A stretch of 64,000 nucleotides of DNA from Streptomyces sp. R302 (GCF_012927245.1 NZ_JABBGE010000018.1:1-64000), one strand, 5' to 3'. Counted from the first letter of the stretch, positions 41,078 to 50,428 are shown. The notes: a model not told the origin generated them from the sequence alone. Translations and numbers: made by a program.

Positions 41078-43393
41078 ATGAGCCTCGACCGAAAGCAGCA
41101 GGACGGCCTGGAACCCCGGGTGGGCCCCGTTCCCGACGGGGAGCCGGAGGTCCGGCCGTACCACCATCCCGCCGCTGGCTGGGGCGCCGCCAAGAGCGTG
41201 ACCCGGTTCATGGCCCGGGAGGGCGCCCTCCCCGTGGACGGGCCCCGGGCGATCATGAAGATGAACCACGAGCGCACCGGGTTCGACTGTCCGGGCTGTG
41301 CCTGGCCCGACGACACCAAGGGCCTCCACCTGGACATCTGCGAGAACGGCATCAAGCACGTCACCTGGGAGATGACCCGGAAGCGGGTCGGGCGGGACTT
41401 CTTCGCCGCCCACTCGGTGACGGAGCTGGCCGGATGGACCGACTACGCGCTGGAGAACGAGGGCCGGCTCACCGAGCCGATGGTGTACGACCCCGGCACC
41501 GACCACTACGTGCCGATCGGCTGGAAGGACGCCTTCGAACTGGTCGGCAGCGCCCTGCGCGGCCTCGACGACCCGAACCAGGCGTCGTTCTACACCTCGG
41601 GCCGGCTCGGCAACGAGGCGACCTTCCTCTACCAGCTGCTCGCCCGCGAGCTCGGCACCAACAACCTCCCCGACTGCTCCAACATGTGCCACGAGGCGAG
41701 CGGGCGGGCCCTGACGGCGTCGCTCGGCACCGGCAAGGGCACGGTCGACCTCGCCGACTGGGAGACCGCCGACGCGCTGTTCATCCTCGGCGTCAACGCG
41801 GCGTCCAACGCGCCCCGGATGCTCACCGCCCTCGCCGAGGCGTACCACCGGGGCGCGCAGATCGTGCACGTCAACCCGCTGGTGGAGGCCGCCGCCACGC
41901 GGACGATCATCCCGCACGACTTCAGGGACATGGCGACCTTCCGCGCCACCAGGACGTCGACGCTCAACCTCCAGCCGCGGATCGGCGGCGACATGGCCCT
42001 CGTACGGGGCATGGCCAAGGCGGTCCTCGAACAGTCGGCGTCCGATCCGAAGGCGCTCGACCCGGAGTTCATCGAGCGGCACACGGCCGGCTTCGAGGAG
42101 TACCGGGCGGTGTGCGAGGCCACGCCCTGGGAGGAGATCGAGCTCCAGTCCGGACTCCCCCGCGAGGAGATCCTGAAGGCGGCCCGGGTGTACCGGGAGG
42201 CGGACCGCTCGATCGTCAGCTGGTGCCTCGGCGTCACCCAGCACGAGCACGGCGTCGACACCGTCCGCGAGATCGTCAACCTCCTGCTGCTGCGCGGCAA
42301 CCTGGGCCGCGAGGGCGCGGGCCCGTCCCCCGTACGCGGCCACAGCAACGTCCAGGGGAACCGCACCTGCGGCATCGACCACCGCCCGACGGCGGCCTTC
42401 CTCGACCGGCTCGGCGAGGTCTGCGGCATCGACCCGCCGCGCGCCCACGGCCTGGACACGGTGCGCACCATCGAGGCGATGGGCCGCGGCGACGTCAAGG
42501 TCTTCGTCGGCATGGGCGGCAACTTCGCGCTCGCCGCGCCCGACACCCCCGTCACGTACGAGGCGCTGCGGAACTGCGAGCTGACCGTCCAGGTGAGCAC
42601 CAAGCTCAACCGCAGCCATGTGGTGCACGGCCGGCGGGCGCTGATCCTGCCGTGCCTGGGCCGCACCGAGAAGGACCACCAGCGCAAGGGCGAACAGGCC
42701 ACCTCGGTCGAGGACTCGATGAGCATGGTCCACCTCTCGCGCGGCATGAAGAAGCCCGCGTCTGCGCACCTCCTCTCCGAGCCGGCGATCGTCGCGGGCA
42801 TGGCGCGGGCCGCGCTCCCGGACAGCACGACGCCGTGGGCCTGGTACGTGGAGGACTACGACCGGATCCGGGACACGATGGCCCGCGTCCTGGACGGCTT
42901 CGAGGACTTCAACCGGCGGGTGCGGCTGCCGCTCGGCTTCCGCATCAAGCAGCCCGCGCGCGAGCTCGTCTTCCGCACGCCGTCGGGGAAGGCGGAGTTC
43001 TCCGCCGCGCCGCTGCCGGACGTCGTCCCCGAGCCGGGCACGCTCGCGCTCGGCACGATGCGCTCGCACGACCAGTGGAACACCACGATCTACTCCGACG
43101 ACGACCGCTACCGGGGCGTGAGCGGGCTGCGCACCCTGGTCTTCATGAACCGCGCCGACATGCGCGAGCGGGGCATCACGGAGCTCGCCCCGGTGGACAT
43201 CACCGCGACCGCCCGCGACGGCAGCCGGCGCTCGGTGCACGGCTATCTGGCGGTGCCGTACGACATCCCACGCGGCTGCGCGGCGGGGTACATGCCGGAG
43301 ATGAACGTGCTGTGCGCCCTGGGCGACTACAGCACCCAGAGCGACCAGCCGATCATGAAGCACCTCAAGGTCGTGATCGAGCCTACGGGCTGA
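41078..43393 (+). CDS. FdhF/YdeP-family molybdopterin oxidoreductase
   Basis: A 771-residue protein related to the catalytic subunit of formate dehydrogenase. An N-terminal Cys pair is in FDCPGCAWPDDTKG. Molybdopterin-binding stretches are YTSGRLGNEATFLYQLLARE, VFVGMGGNFALAAPD, NRSHVVHGRRALILPCLGR and the C-terminal dinucleotide domain FMNRADMRERGIT. Soluble, without a Tat signal. No accessory diaphorase subunits are near, so the electron partner is unknown; related proteins are linked to acid or oxidative stress. Start ATG 41078, with AGGTGG upstream. Confidence 0.92.
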   Translation: MSLDRKQQDGLEPRVGPVPDGEPEVRPYHHPAAGWGAAKSVTRFMAREGALPVDGPRAIMKMNHERTGFDCPGCAWPDDTKGLHLDICENGIKHVTWEMTRKRVGRDFFAAHSVTELAGWTDYALENEGRLTEPMVYDPGTDHYVPIGWKDAFELVGSALRGLDDPNQASFYTSGRLGNEATFLYQLLARELGTNNLPDCSNMCHEASGRALTASLGTGKGTVDLADWETADALFILGVNAASNAPRMLTALAEAYHRGAQIVHVNPLVEAAATRTIIPHDFRDMATFRATRTSTLNLQPRIGGDMALVRGMAKAVLEQSASDPKALDPEFIERHTAGFEEYRAVCEATPWEEIELQSGLPREEILKAARVYREADRSIVSWCLGVTQHEHGVDTVREIVNLLLLRGNLGREGAGPSPVRGHSNVQGNRTCGIDHRPTAAFLDRLGEVCGIDPPRAHGLDTVRTIEAMGRGDVKVFVGMGGNFALAAPDTPVTYEALRNCELTVQVSTKLNRSHVVHGRRALILPCLGRTEKDHQRKGEQATSVEDSMSMVHLSRGMKKPASAHLLSEPAIVAGMARAALPDSTTPWAWYVEDYDRIRDTMARVLDGFEDFNRRVRLPLGFRIKQPARELVFRTPSGKAEFSAAPLPDVVPEPGTLALGTMRSHDQWNTTIYSDDDRYRGVSGLRTLVFMNRADMRERGITELAPVDITATARDGSRRSVHGYLAVPYDIPRGCAAGYMPEMNVLCALGDYSTQSDQPIMKHLKVVIEPTG

Positions 43394-43424
43394 CTGACCT
43401 GTGAACACACGCCGTCGACCGCTC

Positions 43425-43467
43425 GGCGAACGGCCCCCGCCTCACGAGGAGGCGGGGGCCGTTCGCC
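43425..43467. terminator. Bidirectional terminator between fdhF-like and clpC-like genes
   Basis: A perfect 19-bp stem (43425-43443 with 43449-43467) and a 5-base loop fill the gap between two convergent genes; the clpC stop codon is three bases beyond the stem. Confidence 0.9.
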
Positions 43468-43469
43468 GT

Positions 43470-45992
43470 TCAGGCCGCGGCGGCGGCCGTCTCCGCGGCC
43501 GCGGGGCCGCCCTTGCGGATCGTGCAGTGGAGGGAGTCGTCGATGACGTCGGCGACGATCGTGTCGCCGGGTTCCGCCTCGCCGCCGAGGAGGAGGGAGG
43601 CGATGCGGTTGTCGAGCTCGGTCTGGATGGTGCGGCGCAGCGGCCGGGCGCCGAATTCGGGCTGGTAGCCGTGGGCGACGAGGAGCTTCGTGGCGGCCTC
43701 GGTGACCTCCAGGGTCATGCCCTGGGCGTGGACCCGGTGCTTGCTGCGGTCGAGGAGGTGCTCGACGATCTCGGTGAGGTCCTTCTCGGTGAGGCTGTGG
43801 AAGACGATGATGTCGTCGATGCGGTTGAGGAACTCGGGCAGGAAGCGGCCCCGCAGGTCCTCCATCAGCTCGTCCTTCAGCTCGGCCGCGTCGCCCTCGT
43901 GGGCGAGGATCCGGTGGGCGCCGATGTTGGAGGTCATGATGACGACGCAGTGGCGGAAGTCGACGGTACGGCCCTGGCCGTCCGTCAGGCGCCCGTCGTC
44001 GAGGACCTGGAGCAGGGTGCTGAAGACGTCCTGGTGGGCCTTCTCCACCTCGTCGAAGAGGACGACGCTGTACGGCTGGCGGCGGACCTTCTCGGTGAGC
44101 TGGCCGGCCTCCTCGTAGCCGACGTATCCGGGCGGGGCGCCGACGAGCCGGGCGACGGTGTGCTTCTCCTGGAACTCGCTCATGTCGAAGCGGATCATGC
44201 GGTCCTCGTCGCCGAAGAGCAGCTCGGCGAGGGTCTTGGCGAGTTCCGTCTTGCCGACGCCGGTGGGCCCGAGGAAGAGGAAGGAGCCGACGGGCCGGTC
44301 GGGGTCGCCCATGCCGGCGCGGTTGCGGCGGACGGCCTCGGAGACGGCGGTGACGGCCTCGTCCTGGCCGACGATCCGGTCGTGCATCTCCTGCTCCAGC
44401 TTGAGGAGGCGCTCCTTCTCGGTGGTGGTGAGCTGGCTGACGGGGATGCCGGTGCGGCGGGAGACGATGTCGGCGATGTCGGAGGCGGTGACGGAGACGA
44501 CGCCCTCGCGGCGCTCCTCGATGCCGGCGAGCTCGCCCTCGACCTCGGCGATCTCCTCCTTGAGCTGCTTGGCCTTCTCGAACTCCTCGGCGGCGACGGC
44601 CTGGTCCTTCTCCCGGCGCAGCTTGGCGAGCCGGTCCTCGCGGCTGATCACCTCGGTGGAGCGCCCCGCGCTGCGGAGCCGTACGCGGGCGCCTGCCTGG
44701 TCCATGAGGTCGATGGCCTTGTCGGGCAGGAAGCGGTCGCTGATGTAACGGTCGGACAGTTCGGCGGCCGCCGCGAGGGCGCCGTCCGCGAACCGGACCT
44801 GGTGGTGGGCCTCGTACGCGTCGCGGAGGCCTTCGAGGATCTGGACGGTCTCCTCGACGGTCGGCTCGGGGATGAGGACGGGCTGGAAGCGGCGTTCGAG
44901 CGCGGCGTCCTTCTCGATGTACTTGCGGTACTCGTCGATGGTGGTGGCGCCGACGACGTGCAGCTCGCCGCGGGCGAGGGCGGGCTTCAGCATGTTGCCG
45001 GCGTCCATGGAGCCCTCGCCGGTGGCGCCGGCGCCCACGACCGTGTGCAGTTCGTCGATGAAGAGGATGATGTCGCCCTCGGACTTCTGGACGTCCTCGA
45101 TGACCTTCTTGAGGCGTTCCTCGAACTGGCCGCGGTACTGGGCGCCGGCGACCATGCCGGAGAGGTCGAGGGAGACGACCCGCTTGTCCTTGAGGGTGTC
45201 GGGGACCTCCCCGGCCACGATCCGCTGGGCGAGACCCTCGACGATGGCGGTCTTGCCGACGCCGGGCTCGCCGATGAGGACGGGGTTGTTCTTGGAGCGG
45301 CGGGAGAGGATCTCGACGGTCTGCTCGATCTCCTCGGCGCGGCCGACGACCGGGTCGAGCCTGCCCGCCTTCGCCTCCTCGGTGAGGTCGCGGCCGAACT
45401 CGTCGAGGGTGGTGGCGGGCTGCTTGGGCGCGGCGGGCGCGGTGGCCTCGCCGCCGCGGGCGGCCTGGTCGGTCACCCCGCGCAGCTTGGAGACGTCGAG
45501 GTCCTCGGCGCGCAGGAAGCGGGAGGCGCCCGAGTCGGCGTCGCCGAGGAGGGCGCCGAGGATGTGCTCGGGGCCGATGTAGGAGACGCCGGCGGCCTGC
45601 GAGGTGGCGTGGGCGAGCGCGAGGGTCCGTTTGGCGGCGGGGGTGAGGCCCGGCTCGGCGGAGGGCTCCACGGCCTCGTGCGGCAGCACCTTGGCGATCT
45701 TGTCGGCGAGTTCGTCGGGGTCGACACCGGAACGGGCGAGGAGACGGCGGGTGGGTTCGACCTGGGTGCAGGCCCACAGGAGGTGCTCGGTGTCGAGGTC
45801 GGCGGTGCCGTCGGCGACCGCCTTGGTCGTGGCCGTGTTGAGGAGTTCGTGGGACGACTCGGTGAGGAGACGGCCGATGGGGACCCGCTGGACGGCCGGC
45901 GGCGACGACGCCGGGGACATTCCGAAGAAGCGGTTCAGCAGGTCGCCAAACGGATCGGAGGGGCCGAAGGAGGAACCGAACGCCATCGACAT
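43470..45992 (-). CDS. clpC2: ClpC-type ATP-dependent unfoldase
   Basis: An 840-residue Hsp100 protein that unfolds substrates for the ClpP protease. Order: N-terminal Phe/Gly/Pro-rich leader (FGPSDPFGDLLNRFFGMSPA), two Clp_N repeats, AAA1 with GEPGVGKT, a UVR/coiled-coil middle region (LAKLRREKDQAVAAEEFEKA), AAA2 with GPTGVGKT and a C-terminal D2-small domain. The short middle domain separates it from ClpB. Start ATG 45990-45992 follows AGGAG. The leader type fits the second ClpC paralogue of Streptomyces rather than ClpC1; the number in the symbol is tentative. Confidence 0.9.
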   Translation of the reverse strand: MSMAFGSSFGPSDPFGDLLNRFFGMSPASSPPAVQRVPIGRLLTESSHELLNTATTKAVADGTADLDTEHLLWACTQVEPTRRLLARSGVDPDELADKIAKVLPHEAVEPSAEPGLTPAAKRTLALAHATSQAAGVSYIGPEHILGALLGDADSGASRFLRAEDLDVSKLRGVTDQAARGGEATAPAAPKQPATTLDEFGRDLTEEAKAGRLDPVVGRAEEIEQTVEILSRRSKNNPVLIGEPGVGKTAIVEGLAQRIVAGEVPDTLKDKRVVSLDLSGMVAGAQYRGQFEERLKKVIEDVQKSEGDIILFIDELHTVVGAGATGEGSMDAGNMLKPALARGELHVVGATTIDEYRKYIEKDAALERRFQPVLIPEPTVEETVQILEGLRDAYEAHHQVRFADGALAAAAELSDRYISDRFLPDKAIDLMDQAGARVRLRSAGRSTEVISREDRLAKLRREKDQAVAAEEFEKAKQLKEEIAEVEGELAGIEERREGVVSVTASDIADIVSRRTGIPVSQLTTTEKERLLKLEQEMHDRIVGQDEAVTAVSEAVRRNRAGMGDPDRPVGSFLFLGPTGVGKTELAKTLAELLFGDEDRMIRFDMSEFQEKHTVARLVGAPPGYVGYEEAGQLTEKVRRQPYSVVLFDEVEKAHQDVFSTLLQVLDDGRLTDGQGRTVDFRHCVVIMTSNIGAHRILAHEGDAAELKDELMEDLRGRFLPEFLNRIDDIIVFHSLTEKDLTEIVEHLLDRSKHRVHAQGMTLEVTEAATKLLVAHGYQPEFGARPLRRTIQTELDNRIASLLLGGEAEPGDTIVADVIDDSLHCTIRKGGPAAAETAAAAA

Positions 45993-46147
45993 GTCTGTGC
46001 TCCTGAAAGGGCGTGGGGGGTCCTCCACACTCAAACCCGGCTGCTCCGGCTCCGCAAACGGAAGGGGCACACGGGGCACACGCCCTGCCGGCTACCGGTC
46101 GGTCGGCGACCGATCCGTCGGCGGCCGGTCGGTCGGTCGGCGGCCGG

Positions 46148-46735
46148 TCAGTCGGCGATGCGGCTCAGGAACTCGGCCGGGGTGACGACGGGAGTGTCGT
46201 CGGGGCCGCCGACGGGGAGGTCCTCCTCGTCGTAGCGGACGGCCGGCGTGGCGAGGATGCCGAACTCGGAGAAGTTGGCGACGACCTGACCCGCCCACGG
46301 CAGATAGGTGCCGTCGGTGACCTTCCGCTCGAAGTCCGGGGAGCGCAGCCCCTGGACCCGTCCGGCGGTGTCCAGCAGCGCCGCGGGGTCGGCGAACCGG
46401 TCCTCGGCGCCGGGCGGGTACGGCTGGTCGGCGAAGAGCGCGGCGAGGTACTCCATGAAGAGGCCCTGCCCCTCGTCGCTCGCGGCGCCGAGGGCGGCGA
46501 CCGCGCAGCGGGACCCGCGGCCGCCGACGATGTCGTCGAGGACGGCGGCGAAGTGGAACCGGACGACGAAGCGCCCCTCGTCGGCGCCCGCGCGGAAGGT
46601 CCCGAGCAGGGTCTCGGCCATCCGGCGGCTGCCCCGGTCGCGCAGCTCCAGGAAGACGCGGAGGACGTGCGGGGCGTCGGGGTTCCCGTAGTGGACGGCG
46701 GCGCCGTGGGCGCCGGTCGTATGGGCGGGGTTCAT
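46148..46735 (-). CDS. DsbA-like thioredoxin-fold protein lacking the CxxC
   Basis: A 195-residue protein of the DsbA/Thioredoxin_4 family: AVHYGNPDAPHVLRVFLELR at the start, the helical insert, and FGILATPAVRYD with the cis-Pro loop. At the place of the redox CxxC it has RDRGSRRM instead, so it cannot exchange disulfides. There is no signal peptide. It sits between clpC and a lipid kinase on the same strand. Its role is unknown. Confidence 0.8.
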   Translation of the reverse strand: MNPAHTTGAHGAAVHYGNPDAPHVLRVFLELRDRGSRRMAETLLGTFRAGADEGRFVVRFHFAAVLDDIVGGRGSRCAVAALGAASDEGQGLFMEYLAALFADQPYPPGAEDRFADPAALLDTAGRVQGLRSPDFERKVTDGTYLPWAGQVVANFSEFGILATPAVRYDEEDLPVGGPDDTPVVTPAEFLSRIAD

Positions 46736-46842
46736 GGAACGAGCTTCGCACGGCGGGACGGACGGCACGACCGCGCCCCGGGCGTCCGGGAGGCCGACGT
46801 ACGGGAGCCGGGCTCCGGGGCCGTCCCCGGCGTCGGGTCCGG

Positions 46843-48216
46843 TCACCCGGTCGGGGGGCTCTCGGCGCGGCCGAGGGCGAGGTCGAGGATGCGGCGCCAG
46901 TCGACGGCGGGCGGGGGCGGTACGACGCCGGGGCGGTCGCGGGGGACCTGGACGCGAAGGGCGCCGGGGCGGAGGGTGCAGACGACGGGGGTGGGCATGC
47001 GGAGGGCCTCGCCGTCGACCGCCACGGGGATGTCCTCCGTGTCGGTGGCGGTGACCTCCACGCGGTGGGCGCTCAGGACGGTGAGGCCGGTGGACTGGGA
47101 ACCGCGTACGGCCAGGTCGGCGGCCTGGGCCGCGTCCTCCACCCGGATCCCGAGCACGCCCAGCTCGCCGTCGTCGAGCCGGGGGCGGCGGCCGGCGCCG
47201 CTGAGTTCGTCGGGCGAGAAGTACGGGTTGTTGCTGACGAGCAGCGCCTGCTGGTCGTCGAGGCGGGCTCCGTCGACGAGGGAGTCGAGCCGTCGTACGC
47301 CGTCGCCGACGAGCAGGTCCGGCATGAGGCTGAGCGCCGTACCGGCCTTGTCGTCGCGGTACTCGGGCCGCTGCACGACGTCGGCGTACACGCCGAAGGA
47401 GACGGTGTTGACGAAGGCCCGCCCCGAGACGTCGCCGAGGTCGATCCGGAGCTCCTCGCCGTCGGTGAGGGCGTCGAGGCAGCGCGCGGGGTCGTTCCGG
47501 TCGAGCCCGAGGTCCATGGCGAAGTGGTTGCGGGTCCCGGCGGAGATCACCAGGAACGGCAGGTCGTGGTCGGCGGCGACGGCCGCGACGAGGGCCTGGG
47601 TGCCGTCGCCGCCCGCGACGCCGAGCAGGTCGGCGCCGTCGGCGACGGCCTGTCGCGCCAGGGCGGCGACGTCGGCCGGCGCGGACGGGTCGAGCAGGAT
47701 GACCCGCGCGCCCAGCTCCTCCGCCCGTTCGACGAGACCGAAGCGTCCGACCTTCCCGCCGCCCGACTTCGGGTTCATGATCAGCACGGGTCTGCGGGGC
47801 CGGGCCGCCGGGGTCGTCGGCTGCGGCTTCTCCGGCCTGGAGCGGCGCAGCGCGGCCCGGGCGCAGAACAGGGCGAGCCCCCAGCACAGGCACAGGACGA
47901 GGGCCGTCAGCCACAGCCCGTCCCAGACGTACAGCACCACGACCCCGACCGGGGCGAGGACGAGGAGGAGCGCCCCCAGCAGCCGCAGCGGGCCCCGGTG
48001 GGCGAGGAACCACCAGACGCCGGCGGCGCAGAGGATCAGCCCGAGGAGCCCGGCCCCGACCACGAGGAGACCGCCCTCGCCGAGGGCGAGCACGAGCACG
48101 ACGAGCGAGCCGACCGCCGCGAGCAGGGCGAGCCGCGCGAAGAACCGCGCGACCGCGAGGTCCCTCTCGCGGGCCCCTGCTCCGTCGGCCGTACCGCCCC
48201 GGTGCGCACCACCCAT
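46843..48216 (-). CDS. Membrane-anchored diacylglycerol/lipid kinase-family protein
   Basis: A 457-residue protein. The first 125 residues hold about four transmembrane helices (LALLAAVGSLVVLVLALGEG, LLLVLAPVGVVVLYVWDGLW). The rest is a DAGK catalytic domain with RPVLIMNPKSGGGKVGRF and VAGGDGTQALV (GGDGT), followed by the beta-sandwich domain of YegS/DgkB-like kinases. It likely phosphorylates a membrane lipid. Start ATG 48214-48216 follows GAGGA. Confidence 0.92.
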   Translation of the reverse strand: MGGAHRGGTADGAGARERDLAVARFFARLALLAAVGSLVVLVLALGEGGLLVVGAGLLGLILCAAGVWWFLAHRGPLRLLGALLLVLAPVGVVVLYVWDGLWLTALVLCLCWGLALFCARAALRRSRPEKPQPTTPAARPRRPVLIMNPKSGGGKVGRFGLVERAEELGARVILLDPSAPADVAALARQAVADGADLLGVAGGDGTQALVAAVAADHDLPFLVISAGTRNHFAMDLGLDRNDPARCLDALTDGEELRIDLGDVSGRAFVNTVSFGVYADVVQRPEYRDDKAGTALSLMPDLLVGDGVRRLDSLVDGARLDDQQALLVSNNPYFSPDELSGAGRRPRLDDGELGVLGIRVEDAAQAADLAVRGSQSTGLTVLSAHRVEVTATDTEDIPVAVDGEALRMPTPVVCTLRPGALRVQVPRDRPGVVPPPPAVDWRRILDLALGRAESPPTG

Positions 48217-48314
48217 GGCTTCCTCACCCGACCCTCTCGCCCACGAGCGCAGTCCGAAGCACCAGCCTGCCCGCGGCCGCGGCGGCGGGCATCCCGGGCG
48301 CGGCCGACCGGGGC

Positions 48315-48354
48315 GGGGTTCAGCGGCGGACGCGGGTCAGCGGCGGACGCGGGG
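48315..48354. repeat. Left copy of the island-end direct repeat (tandem double)
   Basis: A 22-bp sequence at 48315-48336 is identical to 56963-56984. Its last 17 bp are duplicated at once (48337-48354). The core TCAGCGGCGGACGCGGG is, on the minus strand, the last five codons (PRVRR) and stop of the acyl-CoA dehydrogenase gene at 56968, so a copy of that gene end lies here 8.6 kb away. Confidence 0.8.
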
Positions 48355-48509
48355 TTGTGACCAAGACTTCTGGTTGGCACTGGTCCACGTTCCTGACCTG
48401 CGGTGATGCCAGATAGCTTTGACCCTCCTGAGAAAGAAATCAGAGAGATACTTGGCGCGTAGGCGAATCTGCCACCTACGAAATGACCCCAATGCCATGA
48501 TTACCCAGC
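48355..48509. other. Non-coding DNA of lower G+C at the left island edge
   Basis: This stretch contains AT-rich pieces unlike the neighbourhood (GAGAAAGAAATCAGAGAGAT). A + strand frame ends DQDFWLALVHVPDLR before a TGA at 48403, which may be the tail of a lost gene. No full gene is seen. Confidence 0.4.
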
Positions 48510-48728
48510 TCATGGGGTTGCGGACGTGACGCTCCGATCAGGTTCAGATCCGCTCTGCGAGCTCGCGGCGGGCTTGACCCGCAGGTTGAGAACCTTGTCG
48601 AGGTTGCAGATTTCCGGGGGACCGAGTTCGATCGGCTGCCAGCCGGATTCGTACAGGAGCGACTCGAATTCCGCAGTGGACTCAAACTCTGACGACGAGT
48701 TGACGGCCCGGCTGCCCCACCTCCTCAC
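48510..48728 (-). CDS. Small orphan protein, third of a coupled operon
   Basis: Seventy-two residues, unrecognised: GTG start 48726-48728, then RRWGSRAVNSSSEFESTAEF and LYESGWQPIELGPPEICNLD. Codon use is less G/C-rich than the chromosome (AAC TCT, GAA TTC). Its GTG overlaps the TGA of the upstream gene by 4 bp, which is the main support that it is translated. Confidence 0.5.
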   Translation of the reverse strand: MRRWGSRAVNSSSEFESTAEFESLLYESGWQPIELGPPEICNLDKVLNLRVKPAASSQSGSEPDRSVTSATP

Positions 48729-48925
48729 TCGTGAGGCTCTGCCGTGTGCCCGTGCATCAGATACGGGGCCTCCTCAGGATGGGCCTTGATCCGGGCACGC
48801 CGCCATGCGGCGTCAAAGCTGAGCGTATGCGGCTCCTGCCGCATCACCTGCCACGCCTGCCAGCTCGTTCGAGTGGAGAGCAAGATCCGTATCAGAACCA
48901 GTCGGCCGTCATCCGTCGGCCTCAC
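48725..48925 (-). CDS. Small orphan protein, second of a coupled operon
   Basis: Sixty-six residues: VRPTDDGRLVLIRILLSTRT, then WQVMRQEPHTLSFDAAWRRA and RIKAHPEEAPYLMHGHTAE. GTG 48923-48925 overlaps the upstream TGA (GTGA), and its own TGA overlaps the next GTG in the same way. No family recognised. A longer frame from 48994 would overlap the upstream gene and is less likely. Confidence 0.5.
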   Translation of the reverse strand: MRPTDDGRLVLIRILLSTRTSWQAWQVMRQEPHTLSFDAAWRRARIKAHPEEAPYLMHGHTAEPHE

Positions 48926-49607
48926 GTCCGGTGCCCGGCTTCCGGATCCGTTTCCTCGATGGGGAGTTGCTCGGCCAGTTTCTTCTCTCCGCACTCCAAG
49001 AACAGGGCACGCAGAGTACGCAGGAGGTCGCCCGCCCCCGGGAATGCCATTGCTGGACGGCCTTCACGAGGGCATCGACGTCGGTCCCAGGAGGTAGCTC
49101 CTGTCCGGCCTGCTCCAGCATCAGGTAGAGGCGGGCGGTGGCCGGCGTGCGCAGGATCTCGTCCTGCATGAACCGGATCCGGGCAGAGAGCTGATCGCGT
49201 GCCAGTTCTGCGAGCTCTTCCTCGCTTCGTAACCGGGCGATGCGCTCCGCGCAGGTGCGTGCGTGCTCGTCCGCGCTGACGGTCACGGCTGCCCACATGA
49301 TCTCGACGCCGTCGATCGTCCACGGCAGGCGGTGGCGTAGTTCGTGGTTGATGTCCTGCTCGGTGGCCTCGCAGCGCAGAACGCTGCGCTGCGAGGCCAG
49401 GCTCTCGGCGAGAAGTCGCACAGGCCGCCCTGCTTCTCCCGAAGATGCGGTACCAACGGCTCCGCCAGCCGAGCGTTGCCATTCGACTCGGAAAACTGCA
49501 GTGAAGTGCAGACCTGCATCGCGGCTACGAAGCCGGTCCGAGAACGCTCGAACCCATCTGGCGTCACCTTGTCGCTCGTGAGTGCTGCTGCGCTTGTGTC
49601 GCCTCAC
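48922..49607 (-). pseudogene. Frameshifted gene of an unrecognised Streptomyces family, first of a coupled operon
   Basis: GTG 49605-49607 has GGAGG five bases upstream. One frame gives FSDRLRSRDAGLHFTAVFRV, ATEQDINHELRHRLPWTIDG, VEIMWAAVTVSADEHARTCA and a long helical part to DVDALVKAVQQWHSRG. At a G-run near 49040 the plausible coding moves by one frame to GDLLRTLRALFLECGEKKLA and EQLPIEETDPEAGHRT, ending at TGA 48922. Only this second frame creates the 4-bp overlap with the next gene. The N-terminal strand-rich and C-terminal helical layout resembles SPFH-like Streptomyces proteins, but this is a guess. Confidence 0.5.
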
Positions 49608-50071
49608 ACGTCCTCCGCACGGCGAACAGTCGTCGACGGCCTTCCGGCACTCCAGGGCGGGCGAGGGCCCCAGCTCCATGCCGGGCAGCAGTCCGACCGT
49701 CAGGGTGCCCGGCCGGCGGCGAACGTGCCGTCGGCGATCTCCATCCACCGCTCCCCGCACAGGGAGAGCCCACCGGGAAGCCGATGCACACCCGCACCCC
49801 AGGCGCCCGAAGCGGCGTCCGCCCGGATCCTCGGTGGTGATCCGTCCGTGCCGCTCGATCCACTCCCAGGCGCCCCGGGCGAGGGAGGAACGCAGGCGGC
49901 GCGGTCGCGCGCCCAGTCGCCCGCCCGGCGGACCGTCGCTGTCGGCATGCCCTCACGCTACGGACACCACCTCCGCCCGGCCCGCCGGAGAGCCGCCCGT
50001 GTGGGACACCCGCCCAGGGGACAGGCGGCAGGCCCTGCGCGCGCCGAGGACGGCGGGCCGCCCGGGCGGAG
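49608..50071. other. Stretch with scattered coding remnants, no intact gene
   Basis: Minus-strand pieces in three frames look protein-like: ATG 49948 starts MPTATVRRAGDWARDRAACV, another frame reads GAWEWIERHGRITTEDPGGR, and the first frame again LPGGLSLCGERWMEIADGTF, then GTLTVGLLPGMELGPSPALE. These may be one gene broken by several indels. I cannot name a family. Confidence 0.35.
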
Positions 50072-50428
50072 TCAGCCGGTGACCCAGGCGAGGGCCTCCT
50101 CCTGCTCGGCCAGCGGGAAGGTCTTCGTCTCGCCGGGGGTCATCCACCCGAAGAAGGAGGTCAGGTGGGTCATCGATTCGAGGTCGGTGACCAGTGCGAC
50201 GCGCTTCCACGCTCGCAGGTGCTCCACACCGACCTTGAGATCCTGCCACAGCGCGCCGCTCGACATGCCGTCGAAGTCCCGGACGATGAGCAGGAAACGG
50301 ACGTCACCGGCCCGCGCGGCCTCGACCACCGCCGGCAGGACGGTGTCGCGGTAGTCCTCCGCGGGGATCTTGCCGGAGGTCTCGAAACCGATGACACCTG
50401 GCGGCACGGATGCGAGCTTCTTGATCAC
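50072..50428 (-). CDS. SpoIIAA-like (STAS/SEC14-type) protein
   Basis: A 118-residue protein: VIKKLASVPPGVIGFETSGK, IPAEDYRDTVLPAVVEAARA, RFLLIVRDFDGMSSGALWQD, VEHLRAWKRVALVTDLESMT, FFGWMTPGETKTFPLAEQEE. This is the full pattern of the SpoIIAA-like family (DUF3478), an alpha/beta STAS-like fold of unknown role. GTG 50426-50428 with GGGAG upstream is preferred to an ATG at 50500. Confidence 0.85.
   Translation of the reverse strand: MIKKLASVPPGVIGFETSGKIPAEDYRDTVLPAVVEAARAGDVRFLLIVRDFDGMSSGALWQDLKVGVEHLRAWKRVALVTDLESMTHLTSFFGWMTPGETKTFPLAEQEEALAWVTG

Noticed and set aside
39847..43404. A + strand open frame of 1185 codons over the DyP and FdhF-like genes.
   Set aside because: It is antisense to DyP and one frame off in the FdhF-like gene; composition is Arg/Gly/Ala without motifs.
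46083..46150. GGTCGGTCGGCG-type runs upstream of clpC as an operator array.
   Set aside because: They are irregular low-complexity G/C sequence overlapping the end of the DsbA-like gene, with no clear period or known motif.
43401..46235. A + strand frame of 944 codons opposite clpC.
   Set aside because: It is antisense to the whole clpC-type gene; Asp/Glu/Leu/Val-rich composition comes from the complementary frame.
48355..48509. A tRNA or attachment tRNA at the island end.
   Set aside because: No clover-leaf or TPsiC-like motif was seen; the island is bounded by a gene end instead.
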